From: a virus
Direction: 5' to 3' (one strand)
IMG/VR virus record: IMGVR_UViG_3300020122_000125
Location: 1-39,221 of that record
Length of the DNA: 39,221 nt
Numbering within the stretch: the stretch's first letter is position 1; every line of letters begins with the position of its first letter. A model generated the notes under the pieces. That model was not told the DNA's origin. It searched no databases and saw only the letters and a program-made list of their open reading frames with translations. A program made the translations under genes and the position numbers. Of the stretch, positions 1 through 7,304 are shown piece after piece.

Positions 1-127
1 AGTCTGGGTAATGCAACTACAGAGAAGCCACAACAAAGCAACTCTTAACCAAATCTTCGTTGGACTTTCTGTTGGAGGCAGCCACTCTGCTGTTCCAGCT
101 AACAGACCATCTCTTTCTTTGATTAGA
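1..127. repeat. Left copy of 127-bp terminal direct repeat
   Basis: Bases 1-127 are identical to 39095-39221. The reading frame that crosses the right end continues without interruption at base 1. The repeat therefore closes the sequence into a circle of 39,094 bp. A 127-base overlap is what some assemblers leave when the k-mer size is 127, so it most likely marks circular closure of the assembly and not a packaged terminal repeat. Confidence 0.97.
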
Positions 128-400
128 TATCGTTGGGATGGTATGTTCAACCCACAGGCCCTTTCCACAGTTGATCCACAAGTCTTCCCTAACCCAGGTT
201 CGGGAGCCGCTTACTATAATAGCGGAAACCAACAGTTCATGAACTATGTATGTAATCAAAATAATGTAATTGATAATGAGAATTACATCTATGTATTGAG
301 TATCACGGACGAATCCGGTGCTAACTCAGTTGCTAATAACGCATTTGGTTTGGTCACAATGGAATATCAAGTAATTCCCGACCTCTCTTGGAACATCTAA
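1..400 (+). CDS. Tail fibre protein, C-terminal part (gene starts at 38304 across the junction)
   Basis: This is the last 132 codons of a 396-residue protein whose start lies at 38304 near the right end. The ATG at 11 is internal and in frame with the 38304 start, as the terminal overlap shows. This part holds a compact, non-repetitive C-terminal domain, beginning near MQLQRSHNKA and ending ITDESGANSV..LSWNI, after a beta-solenoid-like shaft encoded at 38304-39094. Such a shaft-plus-head layout is usual for phage tail fibres and spikes, where the C-terminal domain often contacts the host. The stop TAA at 398-400 lies 7 bases before the ATG of the next fibre gene. The exact role is inferred from composition and position. 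Confidence 0.8.
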   Translation, partial: VWVMQLQRSHNKATLNQIFVGLSVGGSHSAVPANRPSLSLIRYRWDGMFNPQALSTVDPQVFPNPGSGAAYYNSGNQQFMNYVCNQNNVIDNENYIYVLSITDESGANSVANNAFGLVTMEYQVIPDLSWNI

Positions 401-407
401 GGTATAA

Positions 408-3400
408 ATGCCCCCACCAATCCCATCTCCATCAGCTATCTGCACAGTCAATGGTTTTGTCATCTCTGATGTCAATACCTCAGGCATTGATGTGGCCCCT
501 GGAAGCACTATCACTATTGCTTTGGCTTCCAGCGCTGGCGTCAATAGATGGTTTATTGAAGCATCACAGTCAGATGATATCACTCAAATCAATGGTAATT
601 TAGTTGCCGTTAATAACAGCAAAATCCAAACTGGATTTGTGGCAACCTTCGTAGTCCCACCAATGGTGGATGCTGTTCCACTCAATCCACATGGGCCACA
701 TCTATCTCGTGGAAACTCTCTACAATTCACCTCTACCGTTAATGGTGGCGAACCCAATGAACACCTTATCACATTTGGTGTTTTCGTTCGCAACACCTTT
801 AACAACAGACTATTCTTCGGTAGTGAGTCTTTTGAAAGCAATGCCACGGTAGGCAATGCGGCTGATCTAAATGCTATGCTGACTTCTTTGCCATACATTA
901 TGGGTGGAGACCTATGTGGTTTGACACCAGATGGCTACATCAAAAGCATTAGTGGATGTCCGCTTGGCACTCCGGTAAATGTTTATACTTCCGAATTTTT
1001 TAGCTTAGACCCACTTAAGATTACGGCGGGTGGTAGTGCTGGTGCAGCCCTTGATTTACATACTGGCAGCCATTTCTTATTGAGCCCAAATGAACTCGAT
1101 TGGACTCCGATAAATTCAAATACTCTGACTATAAATGCAGCAAGTCAGGCCCTTCAATTACCAACTGGCACTAATCTAATTATCAATTCAGGTTCTGGTA
1201 GCACTGCCAATGCTCCCGGTGGTGGTGTCAGCATTAATACTGGTGGTGGATTTGGGGCTGGTAACGGCGGAGACTTTAATGTAACTACTGGTAGTGGTGG
1301 ATTTTCTGGTGCTTTCGGCAGCATGAATTTCAGTCTGCACAACAACAGCTTCTTAAACGCTTCTGTAGCTGGCGGCATCGTTCTATCTTCATATCCACTC
1401 ACATTTAATGGCACCACATTTACCATTAATGGAACTGGTTTAGGCGTTAATGCTACGGCAGAATTCTTCTCCACAACAAAATTCTATAATCCGGTTACTT
1501 TTGAGCCGAGTGCAAGTATTGGGTGGGCTGGAGGTATGCAGCCGACATTTAACCAGGCCACTGTCTCAATGCCGGCGGATGCTAATTACACCCTTTCATC
1601 AACACAATATAATTTTCTTGAGTTAGTTATTACGAGCGCTGTGCCCTTGACAAATACTCGTGATTTGATTTTCCCATTGGGCGGTTTATACACCATTCAC
1701 AATGCCACATCTGGTAGCCAAGCTATCAGAATTAGGGGAACTACGGGAGCCGCATTTACCATCAACACAGGATTTACTGCTGTTGTTTGGAGCGACGGTG
1801 TCAATTTCTATGGAACAGGTGGCAACTCTGGTGTCAATTGGGCTAATGACTTAGCCGGATCGACCGATTTTAGTCAGACCGTTGTTGCTTTGAGTGGTGT
1901 TGGAGTAAGCGGCGGCATAGATGTTTTCAGCGATCTAACCTGGCAGAATGTTGCAGCCAGCCCAGTCATTAAACAAGGTGGCACTGGCTCCAGCTCTGGT
2001 CATACTTTTACTATTCATGCTCAAGATGTAAATAGCAGCTCATCTTTCGTAGGCGGTTATCTCAATCTATCTTCTGGTCACTCACAACTCGGACCAGATG
2101 GTTATGTCAATCTTCAAACGGGCGGAATTGATAGGCTTGTTGTATCTCCAAGCTACATTACTATTCCAGCATTTTCTACTGCCGGTGTTGTTCATAATGA
2201 TTCTTCTGGCAATCTATATAGTGGATTGATTATAGTTGGTTCTGACATTACGCCAGGATCAAATGGTGATGTTCTCAAAACCGTTGGTGGTGTGGCTACT
2301 TGGTCAAGCGGCGGCAGCGTCACTTGGGCTGCTGATTTGACTGGCTCTACAGATACTAATCAATGGGTCGCTGCTATTAGCGGTTCTGCTGGTGCTGGTG
2401 GCACTGTTCCACTTAACATCACTACTCTACAGTTTGCTTCTGGTCAGACAAGCCCGGCTCTCAATCAAGCTTCTACTTCATCGGCTTCTGGTCAAACTCT
2501 AACCGTTCAGGCTCAGGGTGCAACCGGTGCCACACATAATGGTGGAGATTTATATCTTGCATCTGGTTCATCTGGTTCGGCTACGGCAGGAACTGTCAGA
2601 CTAAGAACTGATAGCACAGATAGACTACTTGTTTCTCCAACCAATATCACTATCACGGCCTTTGGAACTGCCGGAGTAGTTCATAATGATTCTTCTGGTA
2701 ATCTATCCAGTAGTTTGATTGTCAATGCTGATGTTGATGCTGCCGCAGCTATTGCTTACAGCAAACTTAACCTAACTGGCGACATTGTCAATGCTGATAT
2801 CTCTTCTTCCGCCGCAATTGCAGTCAGCAAATTAGCTGCCGGCACTGCTGGTCAAATATTGCAAAGCAATGCCACCCCAACGCCAACTTGGACAACGGTT
2901 ACTCAAGATATTTCATTAAGTAATACTGGTGTCGCGACTGTAGTTGGTATAAGAACCAAAGCTGTCAATTCTACTGTTGCCTCTGCAGGATCGGCACAAG
3001 ATGGATATGCTCTAACCTATGTATTTGCCAATAATGATTTTGAGCTTCTACCTGGCAGTGGTGGAGGTGGAGGTGGTTCTGGTGTAACAACTGTTGGAAC
3101 TATAGACTCTCAAACTAAATCAGCCAATGGTTTAGTGATTGTTGGAACTTCTATTTATGCACAAACGGCCGATGCATCTAATCCAGGTTTGGTATCTACT
3201 GGAACTCAGACATTTGCTGGAAATAAAACGCTATCTGGTTCTACTACCCTATCAGCCCTATCTACCGGACTTGTTCATTCAGGTTCGGGCGGTGCCCTAA
3301 CTTCCAGTCTATTGGTTAATGTTGATGTTGATGCGGCTGCAGCTATTGCCTATAGCAAGCTTAACCTATCAAACTCAATTGTCAATGCCGATATTAACAG

Positions 3401-3872
3401 TTCAGCAGCCATCGTTTATTCTAAACTAAATCTAACTGGTTCCATCGTTGATGCGGATGTAAATGCTTCAGCAGCTATTGCTGGAAGCAAAATTACTCCA
3501 AACTTTGGCTCTCAGGCCCTAACGGCAGGACAATCTGTTCTTGGGACTACTACAGCAGCTAATACCTTGGCCGGCTCTTGGGCAGTAACAACTCGTTCTG
3601 TTTCTGGTGCTCTGACTATCGATACCACAACTACTGACTACATTCTTCTTGTAGATACATCAGCTACCAGAAATATCACTTTCCCAGCTCCAACTAATGG
3701 TAGAATCATTATCATCAAAGACAAAACTGGAACTTGTGAAACCAACAATATTAGTTTGTTGCAGCATGGTTCTGAAAAAATTGATGGCACGGCCGCTACC
3801 AGAGTATTGAATACTAACTGGGGTTATTGGACATTTACTTCAGATGGCACCGATTGGTTCCAGGTGGGCTAA
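408..3872 (+). CDS. Large repetitive tail fibre / receptor-binding structural protein
   Basis: Encodes 1154 residues rich in Gly, Ser, Thr, Asn and Ala, as in trimeric fibre shafts. The N-terminal part to about residue 200 is not repetitive. Residues 478-640 and 640-775 form two tandem units that each open with WA-DL-GSTD and contain TAGVVHNDSSGNL near their end. Five further short units of the type ADVDAAAAIAYSKLNL follow between about residues 770 and 1030. The last 90 residues form a distinct domain (DYILLVDTSATRNITFPAP ... GYWTFTSDGTDWFQVG) that I know as a recurring C-terminal module in environmental phage fibres. The stop overlaps the next ATG (TAATG). Role in host contact is inferred. 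Confidence 0.85.
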   Translation: MPPPIPSPSAICTVNGFVISDVNTSGIDVAPGSTITIALASSAGVNRWFIEASQSDDITQINGNLVAVNNSKIQTGFVATFVVPPMVDAVPLNPHGPHLSRGNSLQFTSTVNGGEPNEHLITFGVFVRNTFNNRLFFGSESFESNATVGNAADLNAMLTSLPYIMGGDLCGLTPDGYIKSISGCPLGTPVNVYTSEFFSLDPLKITAGGSAGAALDLHTGSHFLLSPNELDWTPINSNTLTINAASQALQLPTGTNLIINSGSGSTANAPGGGVSINTGGGFGAGNGGDFNVTTGSGGFSGAFGSMNFSLHNNSFLNASVAGGIVLSSYPLTFNGTTFTINGTGLGVNATAEFFSTTKFYNPVTFEPSASIGWAGGMQPTFNQATVSMPADANYTLSSTQYNFLELVITSAVPLTNTRDLIFPLGGLYTIHNATSGSQAIRIRGTTGAAFTINTGFTAVVWSDGVNFYGTGGNSGVNWANDLAGSTDFSQTVVALSGVGVSGGIDVFSDLTWQNVAASPVIKQGGTGSSSGHTFTIHAQDVNSSSSFVGGYLNLSSGHSQLGPDGYVNLQTGGIDRLVVSPSYITIPAFSTAGVVHNDSSGNLYSGLIIVGSDITPGSNGDVLKTVGGVATWSSGGSVTWAADLTGSTDTNQWVAAISGSAGAGGTVPLNITTLQFASGQTSPALNQASTSSASGQTLTVQAQGATGATHNGGDLYLASGSSGSATAGTVRLRTDSTDRLLVSPTNITITAFGTAGVVHNDSSGNLSSSLIVNADVDAAAAIAYSKLNLTGDIVNADISSSAAIAVSKLAAGTAGQILQSNATPTPTWTTVTQDISLSNTGVATVVGIRTKAVNSTVASAGSAQDGYALTYVFANNDFELLPGSGGGGGGSGVTTVGTIDSQTKSANGLVIVGTSIYAQTADASNPGLVSTGTQTFAGNKTLSGSTTLSALSTGLVHSGSGGALTSSLLVNVDVDAAAAIAYSKLNLSNSIVNADINSSAAIVYSKLNLTGSIVDADVNASAAIAGSKITPNFGSQALTAGQSVLGTTTAANTLAGSWAVTTRSVSGALTIDTTTTDYILLVDTSATRNITFPAPTNGRIIIIKDKTGTCETNNISLLQHGSEKIDGTAATRVLNTNWGYWTFTSDGTDWFQVG
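1839..3510 (+). repeat. Internal coding repeats of the large fibre gene
   Basis: Two long in-frame units start at 1839 and 2325 (period 486 bp, 162 codons). They share WA-DL-GSTD, LDR-like TDRLLVSP / IDRLVVSP and TAGVVHNDSSGNL. They are followed by five short units of about 21 codons (near 2719, 2790, 3316, 3379 and 3448) with the pattern V-ADV-ASAAIAYSKLNL-GSI. The nucleotide copies have diverged, so the repeats are old or are kept at protein level only. Confidence 0.8.
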
Positions 3873-4618
3873 TGGCTAAACTCAATAAGAAATACATCAC
3901 TGGCACAACTACTTGGACAGCACCAGCAGGTGTAACCGAAGTGTTACTTATTGGATGTGGCGGTGGTGGCGGTGGGGGCGGGGGCGGCGGAAATGTCGGA
4001 ACTGCCTTGGCATCAGGAGCTGGGGGCGCTGGAGCACTTCAAACCACCACATACATAACTATAGTTCCAAATACTACTTATACAATTACTATTGGGGCTG
4101 GCGGTAGTAGCGGAGCAACAAATGTAACTGGAGGTGCCGGTGGGGATACTACCTTTGGAACATTAGCCACATTCAAAGGGGGCTCGGGTGGCCAACAAGT
4201 GCAGGCAGCCACCTCTAATGGTGGGGCCTCATTTCAGGCAGCTTCTGGGACAAATATTCAACTTAGTAATGCTGCCGGAACTGCAAGATCAATAGCTAAT
4301 GGGGGTAATGGAACCTCTGCTGGTGGAACTGGTAATGCTGGAGACATGAATATCATTGGTGGCTTTATTGGTGGTGTCGGCGGGCTTGCTACTGGAACTC
4401 GTTCCAGCGGTGGAGGTGGTGGTGCAGGGCCGCAAGGTGCTGGTGGAACAGGTGGTGCTGGAGCACTATCAACATCTGTCGATGGTGGAGCTGGCGTAAG
4501 CCCATCAGCCAATACTGGTGCTGGGGCTGGCGGTGGGGGTGCTGCAACTTCTTCCCATGTTGGCGGAGCTGGCGGAACAGGTGGCTCTGGTTATCTTTAC
4601 ATAATTTGGAAAGACTAA
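3872..4618 (+). CDS. Glycine-rich adhesin-like protein (first of two tandem paralogues)
   Basis: Encodes 248 residues. The start ATG at 3872 overlaps the upstream stop (TAATG) and follows CAGGTGGG; upstream in-frame codons belong to the end of the preceding gene. The N-terminus MAKLNKKYIT..TTWTAPAGVTEVLLIG is followed by a run of 11 glycines and then many Gly-Gly-Ala and Gly-Gly-Gly segments. This WTAPAGV-E-LVIG-GGGGGG layout is a known phage glycine-rich domain. In T-even-like phages (gp38 of S16) glycine-rich adhesins form polyglycine type II bundles at the fibre tip; a similar role is inferred here, supported by position after the long fibre gene. Confidence 0.75.
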   Translation: MAKLNKKYITGTTTWTAPAGVTEVLLIGCGGGGGGGGGGGNVGTALASGAGGAGALQTTTYITIVPNTTYTITIGAGGSSGATNVTGGAGGDTTFGTLATFKGGSGGQQVQAATSNGGASFQAASGTNIQLSNAAGTARSIANGGNGTSAGGTGNAGDMNIIGGFIGGVGGLATGTRSSGGGGGAGPQGAGGTGGAGALSTSVDGGAGVSPSANTGAGAGGGGAATSSHVGGAGGTGGSGYLYIIWKD

Positions 4619-4619
4619 T

Positions 4620-5351
4620 ATGTCAAAACTAAACAAAGTATATTTCACAGCTTCATCTACTAACTGGACAGCACCCGCTGGTGTCACTGAGATACTTGTC
4701 ATTGGTTCTGGTGGGGGCGGGGGTGGAGCAGGCGGAGCTACAACTAACGGTGGCGGAGGCGGAGGCGGTGCTTTACAAGGCGCCGTTTATATCACTGTAG
4801 TCCCAGGAACAACTTATACTGTAACTGTTGGAGCTGGTGGAACTCATGGAGCCGCATCTTCTGGTGGTGGTTTAGGTGGCGATACAACATTTGGTTCATT
4901 GGCAACCTTCAAAGGTGCTTCTGGTGGTGCAACAACTGCTGGAAATGGTGGGGCTTCATTTCAAACGTCTTCTGGCACTACTGTGCAATTGAGTAATGCT
5001 ACTGCAACAACCGCCAGAGCAGTCGCTAATGGAGGCAAGGGTAGCGCATCTACCGTTGCAGGTATTGCTGGTGATATGAACTATTATGGTAATGGTTCAT
5101 ATGTAGGCGGGGCTGGCGGTTCTTCTGGCGCTTCAACTGGTGGAGGCGGAGGTGGCGGTGGAGCCGGCTCTCAAGCTTCTGGTGGAGCAGGCGGTCAAGG
5201 TAAAACCGGCTCTACTACAGGTGGCACCGGAACTACTCCATCGGCTAATACTGGGGCTGGTGGTGGAGGCGGAGGTGGTTCCGCTACTGGAACTGCTGGA
5301 GCCGGTGGTGATGGTGGCTCCGGTTATTGCATTATCATTTGGAGTGATTGA
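4620..5351 (+). CDS. Glycine-rich adhesin-like protein (second paralogue)
   Basis: Encodes 243 residues and aligns along its length with the preceding gene. It has the same opening (MSKLNKVYFTA...NWTAPAGVTEILVIG), glycine run, TTFGSLATFKG segment, GGASFQ-SSGT segment, SANTGAGGGGGGG segment and closing GGDGGSGYCIIIW. The start lies one base after the upstream stop, so translation is probably coupled. Two tandem copies suggest duplication followed by divergence of tip adhesins, or two subunits of one tip complex. Function is inferred from composition and context. Confidence 0.75.
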   Translation: MSKLNKVYFTASSTNWTAPAGVTEILVIGSGGGGGGAGGATTNGGGGGGGALQGAVYITVVPGTTYTVTVGAGGTHGAASSGGGLGGDTTFGSLATFKGASGGATTAGNGGASFQTSSGTTVQLSNATATTARAVANGGKGSASTVAGIAGDMNYYGNGSYVGGAGGSSGASTGGGGGGGGAGSQASGGAGGQGKTGSTTGGTGTTPSANTGAGGGGGGGSATGTAGAGGDGGSGYCIIIWSD

Positions 5352-5352
5352 T

Positions 5353-5691
5353 ATGATGTTCTGTGAGCGTTGCAATAAACGAATTCCAGCAATGGAATGG
5401 CAGCTTTATGATAAATACTGTCAAAATTGCCATCAGTTGTTTAGGGCAAATCTCAAAGTCAAAGAAGTGCGACAACAGTTATCTCCCGAACTCATCATCA
5501 TTTGGACCTGGCCGGATACTAAAAGTATAATCCCAAACTGTGAAGTCTATATGTATGATGTTTTGGTGTCCAATCTATATATGAGCCCCGAGGGAACCAC
5601 TTTAGAGAGTGTTGAATATATTTTGAACTATACTCCAGTTCATCAGAGAATAATCGATTACTGGACACGCGAATCTATTATGAGAAAATAA
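5353..5691 (+). CDS. Small zinc-ribbon protein of unknown function
   Basis: Encodes 112 residues. The start ATG at 5353 follows GGAG at 5341-5344 with 8-base spacing; upstream in-frame codons overlap the glycine-rich gene and look like a shadow. The N-terminus has two Cys pairs, CERC (residues 4-7) and CQNC (23-26), spaced as in a zinc ribbon. The rest (residues 40-112) is rich in aromatic residues and unrecognised. It ends with TAATG shared with the next gene. It sits between the adhesins and small membrane proteins, but no specific role can be stated. Confidence 0.75.
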   Translation: MMFCERCNKRIPAMEWQLYDKYCQNCHQLFRANLKVKEVRQQLSPELIIIWTWPDTKSIIPNCEVYMYDVLVSNLYMSPEGTTLESVEYILNYTPVHQRIIDYWTRESIMRK

Positions 5692-5930
5692 TGTCTGATA
5701 CCATTACCCTTATCCATTATTGTATTACCGGATTGACAACTGTTGTTGTCGGATTGGGCGTGGCATTTCTTAAACTCAAAGAGAAGAAAGTAGATGCAGA
5801 CTCTATTTGCAAACAAGACTTTCAAGAGCTACAAACTAAAGTAGCCGTCCTGGAAGAGCGCATCAATAACGAAATTACTATGCTATCGAAACTTGACGAT
5901 AAGCTTGACCAAATTAGGGATCGACTATGA
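5691..5930 (+). CDS. Small membrane protein with coiled coil, possible lysis-cassette member
   Basis: Encodes 79 residues. Residues 7-27 (ITGLTTVVVGLGVAFL) form one hydrophobic span. Residues 30-79 are charged and heptad-like (QELQTKVAVLEERINNEITM), consistent with a coiled coil. One N-terminal membrane anchor plus a coiled-coil tail resembles inner-membrane spanins and small holin-associated proteins, but no family is recognised. It overlaps the next gene by 4 bases (ATGA). Position between fibres and a holin-like gene supports a lysis role. Confidence 0.6.
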   Translation: MSDTITLIHYCITGLTTVVVGLGVAFLKLKEKKVDADSICKQDFQELQTKVAVLEERINNEITMLSKLDDKLDQIRDRL

Positions 5931-6163
5931 CAGTTGGATTATTTGAGCTATTCAAAAGCAAAAAAGCCACCATGAGCTTAATCATTCTGGCTTGTGCTAC
6001 CACCGCTTTGTTCAAAGGCAAATTAGATGGAACCAGTTATGCTGCCGTTATTGCAACTGTCGCCACCATCTATAACTTCTGCCAACATGCCATTGACAAA
6101 ATCACAGCCAACCAGAACAATATGCAGGTAATCAATAACTTACCTGATAGAGGGACGCTATAA
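5927..6163 (+). CDS. Holin-like small membrane protein
   Basis: Encodes 78 residues with two likely membrane spans: about residues 16-32 (MSLIILACATTALFKG) and 37-54 (TSYAAVIATVATIYNF). They are separated by a short polar turn, with basic residues at the N-terminus (LFKSKKA). The size and two-span topology fit class II holins, which permeabilise the inner membrane at the end of infection. Sequence homology is not visible to me, so the call rests on topology and on the neighbouring small membrane and coiled-coil genes. It ends in TAATG shared with the next gene. Confidence 0.5.
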   Translation: MTVGLFELFKSKKATMSLIILACATTALFKGKLDGTSYAAVIATVATIYNFCQHAIDKITANQNNMQVINNLPDRGTL

Positions 6164-6324
6164 TGAAATCAGACGATGAACTACTGGATACAGATTTACA
6201 ATTGACAGAAGTGAAGCAAGAGAAAACTAATGAAGATAAACTAAGAGAGCTTCTCGACAAGATGAATGCTACACTCGACAAAATAGAACAGCGCAAGAAG
6301 GCTATTACAAGTAAAGTCGGCTGA
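6163..6324 (+). CDS. Short charged coiled-coil protein
   Basis: A 53-residue reading frame starting at the ATG that overlaps the upstream stop. The product is strongly charged, acidic at the N-terminus (KSDDELLDTDLQ) and heptad-like through residues 24-50 (KLRELLDKMNATLDKIEQRK). It has no membrane span. The tight coupling (TAATG upstream, TGATATG downstream) supports translation. It may partner the coiled-coil membrane protein two genes upstream, but this is only a guess from context. Confidence 0.55.
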   Translation: MKSDDELLDTDLQLTEVKQEKTNEDKLRELLDKMNATLDKIEQRKKAITSKVG

Positions 6325-6325
6325 T

Positions 6326-6892
6326 ATGGCCATGAAATATTCACCAGAACAATTGCCCGGTGAGTTATTCTATCGTGGCTATCTTAATGAATCCGAAGCA
6401 TATTTTCAAATTCAATATAATCATTACCAAAATTGGCGCATGAACTTAGGCTTGCCAATGACTGATATAGACGCAGTCATTAGTGATGGTCATTTAGAGA
6501 GTTTTAATGCTATGAGAAACATTGAGTATATGAAAATTGCCGGAAAGTGTATTCCCTACGCCATCTTAGAAATGAAGCATTTCAGGACGCCTGATATGGT
6601 TATTACTACCATTTTAGATACCTCCACTCCCAATGGCGAAGTGGCCAACTTGGCAGGACTACCCTTCTTCGTGGTCAAATACTTCCCAGCTCAAGAGAAT
6701 AACAATCGTTGGGAGTTCAGTGTGTATCCGGTCAATGACCATGCCAAACAAATTCTTAAATTCTCCCAGCACATGAGCGAGCGAAGATTCACCCAGTTCA
6801 TGTATCAAGATTTGCGCAAACAGACTGTGCCCGAGAATTTGTTGGAGAATACCTGCCAACAGAAGAACAGTAGTTTATTCTCTCCATTGTGA
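6326..6892 (+). CDS. Possible PD-(D/E)XK-type nuclease, last gene of the late strand
   Basis: Encodes 188 residues. Residues 43-53 (LPMTDIDAVIS) and 78-85 (YAILEMKH) give an Asp-x-Asp on a predicted strand, then about 30 residues, then a strand with Glu82-x-Lys84. This is the layout of the PD-(D/E)XK nuclease core. A later strand pair (PFFVVKYF, WEFSVYPVN) is compatible with that fold. I do not recognise a specific family, so the assignment is a motif-level inference. The start ATG at 6326 lies one base after the upstream stop; ATG at 6332 is an alternative. A junction-resolving or host-DNA-degrading role would be possible. Confidence 0.45.
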   Translation: MAMKYSPEQLPGELFYRGYLNESEAYFQIQYNHYQNWRMNLGLPMTDIDAVISDGHLESFNAMRNIEYMKIAGKCIPYAILEMKHFRTPDMVITTILDTSTPNGEVANLAGLPFFVVKYFPAQENNNRWEFSVYPVNDHAKQILKFSQHMSERRFTQFMYQDLRKQTVPENLLENTCQQKNSSLFSPL

Positions 6893-6952
6893 GGTATATA
6901 GTTAGGTGGTATTTAATCGACTACTTAGAAGCTATTTCATAGCTTCGCCCAT

Positions 6953-7037
6953 GGGGCATTCTGATACAGAAGTCACGCCTCCCAATTGAGAAATCAGTTG
7001 AGAGGCAGCCCGCTCTCAAACAGCGGATGCTCCACCA
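6953..7037 (+). ncRNA. tRNA-like cloverleaf with 3' CCA but no normal anticodon arm
   Basis: GGGGCAT (6953-6959) pairs with ATGCTCC (7027-7033) as a 7-bp acceptor stem with one G-U pair. It is followed directly by A and CCA (7034-7037). CCGCT (7010-7014) and AGCGG (7022-7026) form a 5-bp stem with the 7-base loop CTCAAAC, close to the T-loop consensus TTCRANY. Where D and anticodon arms would be there are a short hairpin (TTCTG/CAGAA or TGA/TCA) and one long stem, 6977-6988 with 6995-7006, with a single mismatch and the 6-base loop AGAAAT. No 5-bp stem with a 7-base anticodon loop can be drawn. It could be a decayed tRNA or a tRNA mimic. Confidence 0.4.
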
Positions 7038-7099
7038 GAGAGTGATCAACTTTAGACCTTCGAAAACTTGCTGTTGGGTTTGATCAAACAACAGATTAT

Positions 7100-7185
7100 C
7101 GTGAATGATGGGCTCGCTGGATGAGCCAGTTGTCTGTAAAACAACCGCCTTTGTGCTACCTGTTCGACTCAGGCTTTCACGACCA
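7100..7185 (+). tRNA. Probable tRNA-Tyr (anticodon GTA) with encoded CCA
   Basis: CGTGAA at the 5' end pairs with TTCACG before the discriminator A and CCA (7182-7185). The D arm is GGCTC/GAGCC with loop GCTGGAT, which carries the GG pair. The anticodon arm is GTTGT/ACAAC around CTGTAAA (7134-7140), identical to the usual bacterial tRNA-Tyr loop, with anticodon GTA at 7136-7138. A 12-base variable region follows, as expected for a class II tRNA. The T arm is CCTG/CAGG around TTCGACT, a perfect T-loop. Oddities: four bases instead of two between acceptor and D stem, and mismatches at the last acceptor pair and first T-stem pair. Confidence 0.65.
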
Positions 7186-7270
7186 GATACCGAGTGCGGT
7201 GTCATTGTATTTCTTGAACAGAACTACAAAGCTTGGCGAGTCTAAGCAACGCCTGAATCTTAGAACGAAA

Positions 7271-7304
7271 AAACCCCGGATAGCCTAAAAACTATCCGGG
7301 GTTT
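7271..7304. terminator. Strong rho-independent terminator between converging operons
   Basis: AAACCCCGGATAG (7271-7283) and CTATCCGGGGTTT (7292-7304) form a perfect 13-bp GC-rich stem with the 8-base loop CCTAAAAA. On the minus strand the stem is followed by TTT, giving six consecutive U including the stem end. On the plus strand it is followed by GATCTTTTA. It can stop the minus-strand early operon and probably also the late transcript. Confidence 0.9.

Noticed and set aside
1154-1474. Pro-rich open frame antisense to the fibre gene, and similar antisense frames over the Gly-rich genes
   Set aside because: They are antisense shadows of Gly/Ala-rich coding sequence, with no start signals.
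408-3872. Diversity-generating retroelement acting on the fibre genes
   Set aside because: No reverse transcriptase, template repeat or adenine-biased variable repeat is visible.
3958-3992. G-quadruplex in the glycine-run DNA
   Set aside because: Only two runs of three or more G are clear; the richness in G follows from the glycine codons.
6926-6957. A third tRNA (anticodon-like loop ATTTCAT in GAAGCTA/TAGCTTC)
   Set aside because: No matching T arm, acceptor stem or CCA could be placed around it.
7158-7185. tRNA 3' half as a phage attachment site
   Set aside because: No integrase or recombinase gene is visible and the whole cloverleaf is present, so a functional tRNA is simpler.
6921-7205. 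94-codon open frame on the minus strand in the intergenic stretch
   Set aside because: It overlaps the tRNA-like element and the probable tRNA, has no ribosome site, no overlap with neighbours and a non-protein-like composition.
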